Assembly (NCBI RefSeq): GCF_000143145.1
Contig: NC_014313.1
Coordinates: forward strand, 496,001-560,000
Reading direction: 5' to 3'
Length of the DNA stretch: 64,000 nt
Origin: Hyphomicrobium denitrificans ATCC 51888
Lineage (GTDB): Bacteria; Pseudomonadota; Alphaproteobacteria; Rhizobiales; Hyphomicrobiaceae
Shown in pieces: positions 26,334-34,476 of the stretch (position 1 is the first letter of the stretch; every line of letters starts with the position of its first letter). A program made the position numbers and the translations under genes. The notes beneath the pieces were generated by a model. The model did not search any database. It was not told the DNA's origin and saw only the letters and a list, made by a program, of their open reading frames with translations.

Positions 26334-27779
26334 TCAGTCAGCTGAAGCCACGGCACCAGGAGACGACGTGTCGAACTTGACGAGGCCCGAGCGGCCGATT
26401 TGACATTCGGCGCCCTCGGACAGGCCGGGGAAACTCAAGGTGACGTGGTAGGGCTCGCGCGCCAGCATGCTCTGCTGGATGGCGCTGTTCGAGGACACCG
26501 CCGCCAAACCGTTGAGGCCGACGATGCGACCGTTCAATTCCTTGCCGCCGCCGCGCGGCTGGAAGGTTGCGTTCTGGCCGATGCGGAGTTTCTGGTAGGT
26601 CGTCTCGCTGACGCTCGCGGTGACCATGGCACTGCCGCAGTCGAGCAGGCGCATGAGGTCCTGGCCGGCGTTGACGTGTTCGCCCGGCGCGGTGAGAATT
26701 TCCCAGACGCGGCCGTTGACGGTCGAGCGGATCGAGGCGGAAGACAGCTCTTCGTTTCGCCGCGTTTCCGCGTCGATGCGTGTCATGAGGACGGCCAGCT
26801 CCGCCTTGCTGCCTTCGAGGCGGGCGCGAACGTCGGCCAATTCCAGCGCGACTTCCATCTTGCGCTGCGCGGATTGCGGTGTGTCGTTGTAGCTGTCGCC
26901 GATGAAGATGAACTTGCGTGCGGCCTCGAGCTCGACCATCGATCCTTTGCGCCGTTCGGTGAGGCTCTGGATCGTGTTTTTGGTCACGCGTTCGTCCTGC
27001 AGCGCCTTATCGAGATAAGCCTGGCTGACGGCATCCGTTTTTCTCAGTGCGCTGGCGCGGGTCAATGTCTGCAACGCCATGTCGTGTTGCGCTTCGGTGG
27101 CGGCCAGGTCAGCGTCGATTTCTCGGATGCGCTGATCGAGCTGCGTGATGCGTCCGACGCGGAAATTCTCCTGTTGCTCGCTGAGCTCGACGAGGTTTTG
27201 CTCAAGGAGCTGCTTCTTGGCTTCAAGTGCCGAGATGGCGGTTCCGAGCTGGTCGCGCTCGCGGCGCAGGCTGTCGAGATGCGAATAGTCGGCACGGCGG
27301 TTGCGGATCGTCAGAATTTCTTCGTTGTTGTGGAACGTGCTGCCGATGTCGGTGGCGGCGGCGGCCATCGTCACATCGCCCTCGATCGGCGCGCGCAGTG
27401 TGATTACCCGGGCGTTGACGATGGCTTCGGCGCTCGTCGTGGCGAGGAGACGGACGGCAGGCGCCCAGCCCAATACCAGCGCCACAGCAAGCGCCAACGC
27501 GGACTTGGCAAGCGTGGACGGCTTGATTTTCGAAAGAGGAGTCCGCCACGAGGATTTCGGAGCAGCGTCAGCTTCGGGTGCGTCGATGGAAGCCTTTTCG
27601 GTTTTGTCGTTGTCCGTCGCGCGCTGAGCTTTCCAATCCTGGATCGCGGACTCGAGAAACGAGAGCTGCATCTTGGCGTTGAAGTCGGCGTCGGCTGCCT
27701 CTTCCGCCTGTGCATTGTCGATCGACTGGCTCTGCGCCGTCTGACGTAGCCGGGGTGCGCGATGGAGAGAATATTTCAT
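26334..27779 (-). CDS. HlyD-like membrane-fusion protein of the glucan synthase unit
   Basis: 481-residue protein with a cytoplasmic N-terminus of about 90 residues, one helix (SALALAVALVLGWAPAVRLL), then a biotinyl-lipoyl-like half-motif (VITLRAPIEGDVT), long coiled-coil stretches (QLGTAISALEAKKQLLEQNLVELSEQQ region) and a second half-motif (IRSTVNGRVWEILTAPGEHVNAGQDLMRLLD). This is the membrane-fusion architecture of HlyD, Alg44 and BgsB proteins. It precedes the PilZ-tailed synthase by 14 bases, as BgsB precedes BgsA in Sinorhizobium. It probably links synthase and export across the periplasm. Confidence 0.85.
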   Translation of the reverse strand: MKYSLHRAPRLRQTAQSQSIDNAQAEEAADADFNAKMQLSFLESAIQDWKAQRATDNDKTEKASIDAPEADAAPKSSWRTPLSKIKPSTLAKSALALAVALVLGWAPAVRLLATTSAEAIVNARVITLRAPIEGDVTMAAAATDIGSTFHNNEEILTIRNRRADYSHLDSLRRERDQLGTAISALEAKKQLLEQNLVELSEQQENFRVGRITQLDQRIREIDADLAATEAQHDMALQTLTRASALRKTDAVSQAYLDKALQDERVTKNTIQSLTERRKGSMVELEAARKFIFIGDSYNDTPQSAQRKMEVALELADVRARLEGSKAELAVLMTRIDAETRRNEELSSASIRSTVNGRVWEILTAPGEHVNAGQDLMRLLDCGSAMVTASVSETTYQKLRIGQNATFQPRGGGKELNGRIVGLNGLAAVSSNSAIQQSMLAREPYHVTLSFPGLSEGAECQIGRSGLVKFDTSSPGAVASAD

Positions 27780-28014
27780 TGCAATTGAACCTTGCGGGCT
27801 AACCTGAAGTCAGGCGCTGATCGGAATTCGCAAGCTTCAATTTGTACGTCGGCCGGATAAATAAACGCTGAGAATTTAGTTTAATTTGTCATTATCGGTG
27901 GCCGATTCAGAGACGGCTCGGCGGTCGGATTCCTTACGAGATTATTAAGAGCTGCGGAGCGGGTTTGGCGACGATGACCCCGTATCGCGAGCCTGGCCCG
28001 CTCCGTTGAGAGCG

Positions 28015-28257
28015 TCAGCCCGAGGCATCCTTGATGCATTTCGTCGTGAAACTTTTTTCGGCCGCGCCGTGAAGGTTCTTTGCCTTGGCGTCGGCGTCGC
28101 ACTTCGTCTTGGCGTCTTTCTCGCATTTGGTGACGAAGCTATTGAGTGCGGCTCCGTGAAGGTTCTTTTCCTTCGCCGCTGCATTGCAGGTCGCGTCTGC
28201 GGCCATTGCTGCAGGTGTCATAATCAGAGTGGCGATCACCGTTATCAGAAGTTTCAT
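28015..28257 (-). CDS. PsiF-like small secreted protein with two repeats
   Basis: 80-residue protein with a signal peptide (MKLLITVIATLIMTPAAMAA) and two PsiF-type repeats, CNAAAKEKNLHGAALNSFVTKC and CDADAKAKNLHGAAEKSFTTKC. Each repeat has a KNLHGA core and two cysteines. A GGAGG site lies 5 bases before ATG 28257, so the longer frame to 28413 is rejected. The E. coli relative is phosphate-starvation inducible; I see no clear Pho box here. The role is unknown. Confidence 0.82.
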   Translation of the reverse strand: MKLLITVIATLIMTPAAMAADATCNAAAKEKNLHGAALNSFVTKCEKDAKTKCDADAKAKNLHGAAEKSFTTKCIKDASG

Positions 28258-28454
28258 TGCATCCTCCATGACAGGCTGGATCGAGTATAGCCGTACGTTC
28301 AAAGCACCTATGTTCATCCGAGGATAGTCACCGGTACGTAATGTCTGCTCGGATGGAAGCGGGATAGTTACGCGGGGGGAAGAACGTTGGTTCCGAAGCG
28401 TACCCTCCTGCAATAGTGCATAATGTTCACGACCGGCAGACGGCGAAAGGGCGG

Positions 28455-29657
28455 ATGAGCAGCGAAACGACGGGATCCGCTCAGTTTGGTCAACGGCCTT
28501 TGAGCCTCGGATTGATTTTGACGATGGCCGTCGCCTGTGGCGTCGCCGTTGCGAATATTTACTACAACCAGCCGATGCTCGGCGTCATCAAGCGGGAGTT
28601 CTCCGACTCATGGTGGGTTGGGCTCATCCCAACCGCGACGCAGATCGGCTACGGGCTCGGGCTTTTTTTGCTCGTGCCGCTCGGTGATCTCATGGATCGC
28701 CGACGACTGATCGTTGCACAGTTCGTCATTCTCGGGCTGGCGTCGTATGCGGCGTCGCTAGCGCCGAATGCTGCGGCGCTGGTCGGCGCGTCGCTGATCG
28801 TCGGCGCATGTGCGTCGGTGGCGCAGCAGATCATTCCGTTCGCGGCATCGCTGGCCTCTCCTGAGAGACGCGGCAGCACGATCGGCATGGTGATGGCGGG
28901 TTTGCTGTGCGGAATTCTGCTCAGCCGGCTGCTGTCGGGCGTTGTCGCGACCTATGCCGGTTGGCGCGAGATGTTTCAGCTGGGGTTGCCGATGTCTGTC
29001 GCGGGAGCGATCGCCATGGCGATTGCCTTGCCGCGAAATTATCCGCACTCGGGCATCAGATATACGGCGGCGCTCAGATCGCTGCTGCATCTCTGGACCT
29101 CGGAGCCGAAGCTGCGGCGGGCGAGCTTGATGCAGGCTGCGGCGTTCGGATCTTTTTCCGCCTTCTGGACCGTTCTCGCGCTGCATCTCGAAGAGCCGCA
29201 TTTCAATCTCGGTGCCGATGCGGCCGGATTATTCGGAGTGGTTGGCGCGGCCGGCGTTATTGCTGCGCCGCTCGCCGGACGTCTGGCGGACACGCGCGGA
29301 AGCGGGCTCGTGCTTCGTCTCGGAGCGGGGCTTGTCGTCCTATCGTGGCTGCTCTTCGCCGCGTGGGATCAACTCGCCGGATTGGTGGCGGGCGTGATCA
29401 TCATGGATCTCGGTGCGCAGAGCACGATGATTTCAAATCAGCACGTGATCTACGACCTTCATCCGGACGCGCGTAGCCGGCTCAACACCGTCTTCATGAC
29501 CACGATGTTTGCCGGTGGCGCTTTCGGTTCCATCGGCGGGATCATTGCGTGGGATAACGGCGGCTGGCTCGCGGTCTGCGGCTTCGGCGCGGTGCTCGCG
29601 CTCACGGCCCTCGCGGTGCAATCGTTCAGTCGCGACGGTGTGCGCGACGCGCACTAG
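28455..29657 (+). CDS. MFS transporter (drug/metabolite exporter type)
   Basis: 400-residue major facilitator with twelve predicted helices. The loop 2-3 signature is VPLGDLMDRRRLIV, and the N-terminal segment VANIYYNQPMLGVIKREF is typical of the YnfM/sugar-efflux-like MFS group. ATG 28455 is chosen because AAAGGGCGG lies right before it. The gene converges on the ABC exporter. Its TAG stop (29655-29657) overlaps the opposing stop in a CTAG. Substrate unknown. Confidence 0.85.
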   Translation: MSSETTGSAQFGQRPLSLGLILTMAVACGVAVANIYYNQPMLGVIKREFSDSWWVGLIPTATQIGYGLGLFLLVPLGDLMDRRRLIVAQFVILGLASYAASLAPNAAALVGASLIVGACASVAQQIIPFAASLASPERRGSTIGMVMAGLLCGILLSRLLSGVVATYAGWREMFQLGLPMSVAGAIAMAIALPRNYPHSGIRYTAALRSLLHLWTSEPKLRRASLMQAAAFGSFSAFWTVLALHLEEPHFNLGADAAGLFGVVGAAGVIAAPLAGRLADTRGSGLVLRLGAGLVVLSWLLFAAWDQLAGLVAGVIIMDLGAQSTMISNQHVIYDLHPDARSRLNTVFMTTMFAGGAFGSIGGIIAWDNGGWLAVCGFGAVLALTALAVQSFSRDGVRDAH

Positions 29658-31429
29658 ACGGCGTGGGCCAGCGCATCTTTCTGTTCGGCGTATTTTGCGA
29701 ACTGGAGCTTGAACAGGCGGCTGTAGGCTCCGCCTTGAGCGAGCAGCTCGTCGTGCGTGCCGCTTTCGATGATGCGGCCGGCGTCGATGACGTGAATGAG
29801 ATCGGCGTGGAGAATCGTCGAGAGGCGGTGTGCGATGACCAGCGTGGTCTTTCCTGTCGTCAGCTGCTTCAGCTCCCGCTGGATGATTTCCTCGGTGTGG
29901 CTGTCGAGAGCGGAGGTCGGCTCGTCGAGAAGAATGATCGGGGCATCCTTCAGGAACGCGCGTGCGAGGGCGATGCGCTGACGCTGTCCGCCGGAAACCT
30001 GAGTGCCAAGCTCTCCGACCGGAGAGTCATACTTCATCGGCAGTTTGACGATAAACTCGTCAGCGTTCGCCGACTTCGCGGCGTCGATGCACTGCTGGTC
30101 GGAAGCGGATTCAAGGCCCGTGCGGATATTGTCGATGATCGTGCCATCGAACAGGAAGGCATCCTGCCCGACCGTCGAAATGTTGCGGCGGACGGACGGT
30201 AGCGACGACGTCGCGATGTTCTGGCCGTCGATCGTGATGTATCCGGAATCGGGTTCGCGGAAGCGCTGCAGCAGCGCGAAGATCGTCGTCTTGCCGCCGC
30301 CGGAGAGGCCGACGAGCGCCGTCGTCTTTCCCGCAGGAGCGATCAAGTTCAAGCCGCTGATGATAGCTTTGCCGGGCACGTAAGAGAACGTGACGTCGTG
30401 GAATTCGATTTCGCCGCCTTTGACTTCGATCGCTGGCTTGCCCGGGGGCTCGTCCTCTTTCGCAGGCGTGTCCAGCAATTCGTACATCATGCGGACGCCG
30501 ACCATGGCGGACGCAAGCTGGAGATGCACGCGCGATACGCGCCGCGCGGGATCGGCGCACATCAGCAGCGCCGTGATGAAGGCGAAAAACTGGCCGGGCG
30601 TATCGCCGTAGTTGAGATTGCGCCAGCCAGCGTAGAATACGACGCCGGCGACCGCGAAGCCGCCCGCGGCTTCCATCATCGGGTTCACTGTCGCCTTGAT
30701 ACGCAGCATCTTGATGTTGAGGCGTTCGACGGCGCTGATGGCGTTCATCGCGCGCGTGCGCATGTGGTTCTCGAGCTGGAACGATTTGACGACCTGCGTT
30801 CCCTGGCTCAGCTCGCGGGTCGCCTGAATGACACCAGCGGTCTTGTTCACCTCGCTCTTGGCGGCTTTCTGAACGCGCTTGCGCAGCTTCCGCGATGTGA
30901 TGGCGATGAGCGGGCCGCCGATGAGCGATATCGCGGTCATGATCGGATCGAGGATGATCATGGTCGCGACCAGACCGATGATCGTGAACAGGTCGCGGCC
31001 GAAGCTCATCGAGATCATGTTCAGCACGTCGCGCGTCGCTGCCGCATTATTTGAAATGCGCGTGACGAGATCGCTCGAGGAATGGTTTTGGAAGAACGCG
31101 ATGTCCACCTTCAGCAGGTGGTTGAACATGCGTCTCTGCGTTTCCGCGACGAGACGATTGCCGATGGTGCCGACCATCACTTCTGACGCGTAGGCCGCCA
31201 AACCTTTGACGAGGAAGATGGCGACGATGCCGAGCGTGATCCCGGTCAGTGCGGCGCGGTTCTGCTGTACGAAGATCGTATCGATCACGTACTTCATCAG
31301 GTAAGCGCTGAGCGCCGTCGTGCCCGCGACGAGGATCATCGCGACGATCGCCCAGGCGTACTGAGGCGCATACTCGCGGCCGTAGTCGCGAGCGAGGCGT
31401 TTCAGCAAATCCAGCGTATCCGACGGCAT
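29654..31429 (-). CDS. MsbA-like ABC exporter (fused permease and ATPase)
   Basis: 591-residue half-transporter with six helices followed by a nucleotide-binding domain. The Walker A is GLSGGGKTT, the signature VSGGQRQRIALARAFL and the Walker B IILLDEPTSALD, with a downstream VIAHRLSTILHAD switch histidine. The layout matches the lipid A or glycolipid exporters of the MsbA type. ATG 31429 (MPSDTLDLLKRLARDYG) after GAGAGG is preferred to the open frame up to 31522. It sits beside dTDP-sugar genes, so export of a glycolipid is possible but not shown. Confidence 0.88.
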   Translation of the reverse strand: MPSDTLDLLKRLARDYGREYAPQYAWAIVAMILVAGTTALSAYLMKYVIDTIFVQQNRAALTGITLGIVAIFLVKGLAAYASEVMVGTIGNRLVAETQRRMFNHLLKVDIAFFQNHSSSDLVTRISNNAAATRDVLNMISMSFGRDLFTIIGLVATMIILDPIMTAISLIGGPLIAITSRKLRKRVQKAAKSEVNKTAGVIQATRELSQGTQVVKSFQLENHMRTRAMNAISAVERLNIKMLRIKATVNPMMEAAGGFAVAGVVFYAGWRNLNYGDTPGQFFAFITALLMCADPARRVSRVHLQLASAMVGVRMMYELLDTPAKEDEPPGKPAIEVKGGEIEFHDVTFSYVPGKAIISGLNLIAPAGKTTALVGLSGGGKTTIFALLQRFREPDSGYITIDGQNIATSSLPSVRRNISTVGQDAFLFDGTIIDNIRTGLESASDQQCIDAAKSANADEFIVKLPMKYDSPVGELGTQVSGGQRQRIALARAFLKDAPIILLDEPTSALDSHTEEIIQRELKQLTTGKTTLVIAHRLSTILHADLIHVIDAGRIIESGTHDELLAQGGAYSRLFKLQFAKYAEQKDALAHAV

Positions 31430-31735
31430 GAACCTCTCGCTCAAAGTGCGATGACGAATCCCCGTTTGACCGGCATTCTTCTTAAATGCCGCCCAAGCAA
31501 TGAATGTGGCGCTGCCTTTCACCGCCCGGCAAAGCCTTTTACCGGCAAATCCACGTTGCCGAGCGCGGCATTTGGCGGCCGCGCGCCTTATCCCAAATTA
31601 AAATTGCGGCGTGCATGGGCAGGAGTGGCCAGCAACCAGAAAATGTCAATATGCCGGATAGCAACTTGTGGTTCGAAACGGCCGGGTTCTGGGGGCGATA
31701 CGCTTCGTACGGACGGTTGAGTCGCCGTCGTCAGA
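31430..31735. other. Intergenic region between rfbA and the ABC exporter
   Basis: This 306-base spacer has no convincing gene. Its short open frames lack good starts and overlap one another. A long-range inverted repeat pairs AAATGCCGC at 31484-31492 with GCGGCATTT at 31565-31573, enclosing smaller CCGG-rich arms. This could be a structured leader upstream of the ABC exporter or the remains of a terminator after rfbA. Confidence 0.35.
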
Positions 31736-32638
31736 TCATGAGGCCGTCTGATTCGGCGCGTCGAGTTCGGCGATGACGCCTTCGACGTATCGCGCATACG
31801 TATTGTTTCCGAGATGCGCGACCCATGTCCGCATTTCGCCGGGTGTAACGAATCCGAGGCGCAGCGCGACCTCTTCGGGACAGGAGATTTTCAGACCCTG
31901 TCGCCGTTCCATCGTCGACATATATTCGCTCGCATCCTGCAGACTGTCGAACGTACCGGTGTCGAGCCACGCGAAGCCGCGGCCCATCATCACGACGTAA
32001 AGGCTGTCCAGCTTCATGTACATTTCGTTGAGCGTGGTGATTTCCAGCTCACCGCGCGCGGAGGGGCGAACCTTCTGCGCCAGATCGACGACGCGATTGT
32101 CGTAGAAGTAGAGGCCGGTCACCGCCCAGTTCGATTTTGGAACCTGCGGTTTCTCTTCGATGGATATGGCTCGCCCGGCGCCGTCAAACGTCACGACGCC
32201 GTAGCGGTTGGGTTCCGCAACCTGGTAGGCGAATATCGTTGCGCCGGACGTGCGTGCCGCGGCGCTGCGGACCATGTCGGCGAAGCCGTGGCCGTAGAAG
32301 ATATTGTCTCCGAGAACCAGCGCGCACCGATCGTCGCCGATGAAGTCGCGGCCGATGATGAAGGCCTGAGCGAGTCCGGCCGGCGTCGGCTGAACCGCGT
32401 AGCTCAGGCGAACTCCGAATTGCGCGCCGTCGCCGAGCAGTCGTTTGAACTGCTCCTGATCCTGGGGCGTCGTGATGATCAGGATGTCGCGAATGCCCGC
32501 CAGCATCAGAGCGGTCAGCGGGTAATAGATCATCGGCTTGTCGTAGACCGGCAGCAGCTGCTTCGAGATCGCGAGCGTCAGGGGATAAAGGCGCGTGCCG
32601 CTGCCGCCTGCCAGTATGATGCCTTTGATCCCACTCAC
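31736..32638 (-). CDS. rfbA: RfbA, glucose-1-phosphate thymidylyltransferase
   Basis: 300-residue nucleotidyltransferase making dTDP-glucose. The N-terminal pyrophosphorylase signature is [16 protein letters not shown], followed by [27 protein letters not shown] and the SIEEKPQ lysine motif are also present. The start is GTG 32638 ([12 protein letters not shown]), which overlaps the rfbB TGA in a GTGA, so translation is coupled. The longer frame to 32758 lies within rfbB. Third gene of the leftward unit rfbC, rfbB, rfbA. Confidence 0.95.
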   Translation of the reverse strand: MSGIKGIILAGGSGTRLYPLTLAISKQLLPVYDKPMIYYPLTALMLAGIRDILIITTPQDQEQFKRLLGDGAQFGVRLSYAVQPTPAGLAQAFIIGRDFIGDDRCALVLGDNIFYGHGFADMVRSAAARTSGATIFAYQVAEPNRYGVVTFDGAGRAISIEEKPQVPKSNWAVTGLYFYDNRVVDLAQKVRPSARGELEITTLNEMYMKLDSLYVVMMGRGFAWLDTGTFDSLQDASEYMSTMERRQGLKISCPEEVALRLGFVTPGEMRTWVAHLGNNTYARYVEGVIAELDAPNQTAS

Positions 32639-33726
32639 GCGGCTGTACCGATGCGTTGAGTCTCGACAGGTGCGGCCGGCGTCAGAAGTCCGAGGCGCGA
32701 TCCCGAGTAAATGCCGTCGCGCAGTGGACGCCACCAGCTTTCGTTGTCCAGATACCATTGGACCGTATCCGCGATGCCGGTTGCGAACGATCGCTCGGCG
32801 CGCCAGCCAAGCTCGGATTCGATCTTCGACGGATCGATCGCGTAGCGGCGGTCATGGCCGGGACGATCTTCGACATGAACGATGAGGTCGCGTCGCGGAT
32901 GCTGCGCCGGGCGGAGCGTGTCCAGGGCTTTGCAGATGGCTTCGACGACGGCGATGTTCTCCATCGGCGCGCGGCCGCCGATGTTATAGGTTTCGCCGAT
33001 GCGTCCGTGTTCGACAACCCGAGTGAGCGCCGTCACATGGTCGTCGACATGGAGCCAATCGCGCACCTGCCGCCCGTCGCCGTAAACAGGCAGCGGTTTG
33101 CCTTCCAGCGCATTCAGAATGACGAGCGGGATCAGCTTTTCGGGAAACTGATGCGGACCGTAATTGTTCGAGCAGTTGGTCGTGATTGTCGGCAGGCCGT
33201 AGGTCGCGTGCCAGGCACTCGCGAGATGATCGGAGGCGGCTTTGCTCGCGGAATAGGGCGAGCGCGGATCGTAAGCCGTGGATTCCGTAAAAAAGCCGCC
33301 GGGTGGCAGTGAGCCGAAAACTTCATCGGTCGAGACATGGACAAAGCGGAAATGGCTCTGCGCCGACGCATCGAGATTCGACAAATAGCGTCGGGCGGAT
33401 TCCAGCAGCACGTGCGTGCCGAGGATGTTCGTCGTGATGAATTCTGCCGAGCCGTTGATCGAGCGGTCGACGTGCGTTTCGGCCGCGAGATGGATGATTG
33501 CGTCGGGTTCGATGTCGGCGAAGATGGCGTCCATTGCGGACGCATCGCAGATGTCGGCGGGAAAAAAGCGGTGGTTCGGCGCGCTTGAGACAGACTTCAG
33601 GGAGTCGAGATTGGCGGCATACGTCAGCTTATCGACGTTCGCGACCTGCCAATCGCGATCGCGGACGAGATGGCGAACGAGCGCCGAGCCGATAAAGCCT
33701 GCGCCGCCGGTGATGATGACTTTCAT
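32635..33726 (-). CDS. rfbB: RfbB, dTDP-glucose 4,6-dehydratase
   Basis: NAD-dependent short-chain dehydrogenase of 363 residues giving dTDP-4-keto-6-deoxyglucose. The Rossmann motif is [16 protein letters not shown] at the N-terminus. The catalytic Y-x3-K is in [11 protein letters not shown], and STDEVFGSL supplies the Thr/Asp/Glu catalytic set. [15 protein letters not shown] is a further family stretch. It lies 33 bases after rfbC and overlaps rfbA by 4 bases. Confidence 0.96.
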   Translation of the reverse strand: MKVIITGGAGFIGSALVRHLVRDRDWQVANVDKLTYAANLDSLKSVSSAPNHRFFPADICDASAMDAIFADIEPDAIIHLAAETHVDRSINGSAEFITTNILGTHVLLESARRYLSNLDASAQSHFRFVHVSTDEVFGSLPPGGFFTESTAYDPRSPYSASKAASDHLASAWHATYGLPTITTNCSNNYGPHQFPEKLIPLVILNALEGKPLPVYGDGRQVRDWLHVDDHVTALTRVVEHGRIGETYNIGGRAPMENIAVVEAICKALDTLRPAQHPRRDLIVHVEDRPGHDRRYAIDPSKIESELGWRAERSFATGIADTVQWYLDNESWWRPLRDGIYSGSRLGLLTPAAPVETQRIGTAA

Positions 33727-33759
33727 GCGCGCATCCTTCCCCCGAGAAGCCGCGCGGTC

Positions 33760-34311
33760 TCAGAAGGCTATGGCCATATTCGCGAAGGAGGGTAGGCGCG
33801 CATCCTTGTCGGAAACTGTCACGTCGCTCGGGGCAACGGGCCAGGCGATTGCGAGCGTCGGGTCGGACCAGAGAATTCCGCCCTCGGCTTCGGGGGCGTA
33901 GGGCGCGGAGGTTTTGTAGGCAACCTCGGTGTCGTCTTCGAGCGTGCAGAAGCCGTGCGCGAAACCGGCGGGAATGTAGAGCTGCGCCCAGTTCTCTCGC
34001 GATAGCTCGATGGCGACGTGCTTGCCGTAGGTGGGCGAGGAGCTCCTGATGTCGACAGCTACGTCGAGGACGCGGCCCCGGTTTACCCGGACGAGCTTGG
34101 CCTGGGCATAGGGTGCTTTCTGAAAATGCAGGCCGCGGATCGTGCCCTTGCGCGCCGACAACGAAAAATTGTCCTGAACGAAGGGGGCAGGAATGCCGGC
34201 CTCCTTCAGAGCCTTTTCGCTATAGGTTTCGGAGAAAAACCCGCGCTCGTCCTCAAAGCGCGGCGGGACGATCAACTTCAAGCCTGGAATTTCGAGGTCC
34301 GTCACCAGCAT
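33760..34311 (-). CDS. rfbC: RfbC, dTDP-4-dehydrorhamnose 3,5-epimerase
   Basis: Cupin-fold epimerase of 183 residues. Family features are FEDERGFFSETY, QDNFSLSARKGTIRGLHFQ with the catalytic histidine, and IPAGFAHGFCTLED. First gene of the leftward rfbC-rfbB-rfbA unit. The final rhamnose enzyme, RfbD, is not in the window, so the end sugar could be rhamnose or another 6-deoxy sugar made with enzymes encoded elsewhere. Confidence 0.95.
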   Translation of the reverse strand: MLVTDLEIPGLKLIVPPRFEDERGFFSETYSEKALKEAGIPAPFVQDNFSLSARKGTIRGLHFQKAPYAQAKLVRVNRGRVLDVAVDIRSSSPTYGKHVAIELSRENWAQLYIPAGFAHGFCTLEDDTEVAYKTSAPYAPEAEGGILWSDPTLAIAWPVAPSDVTVSDKDARLPSFANMAIAF

Positions 34312-34476
34312 CGGCGATCCGCGCGTTGAATCGAAAGTGATCGCCAGCTGGATAGGGATGCTCTGCGCCTGCCGTCAATCGGAACTTCTTGGAGAATGCG
34401 CGATTGCGTTCCGTCATGGCGGAACAAGTGCGGCCGATGAGGTGTTCACGACCAGCGCTTCGTTGGAACTTGCCCC

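Noticed and set aside
26400..27749. 449-residue open frame on the plus strand
   Set aside because: Antisense to the HlyD-like gene, with no recognisable domain and no ribosome site.
27955..28005. Inverted repeat CGGAGCGGG/CCCGCTCCG near the PsiF-like gene end
   Set aside because: The arms are 9 bases but the loop is over 30 bases and no T-run follows. It may be a weak terminator, but this is not strong enough to list.
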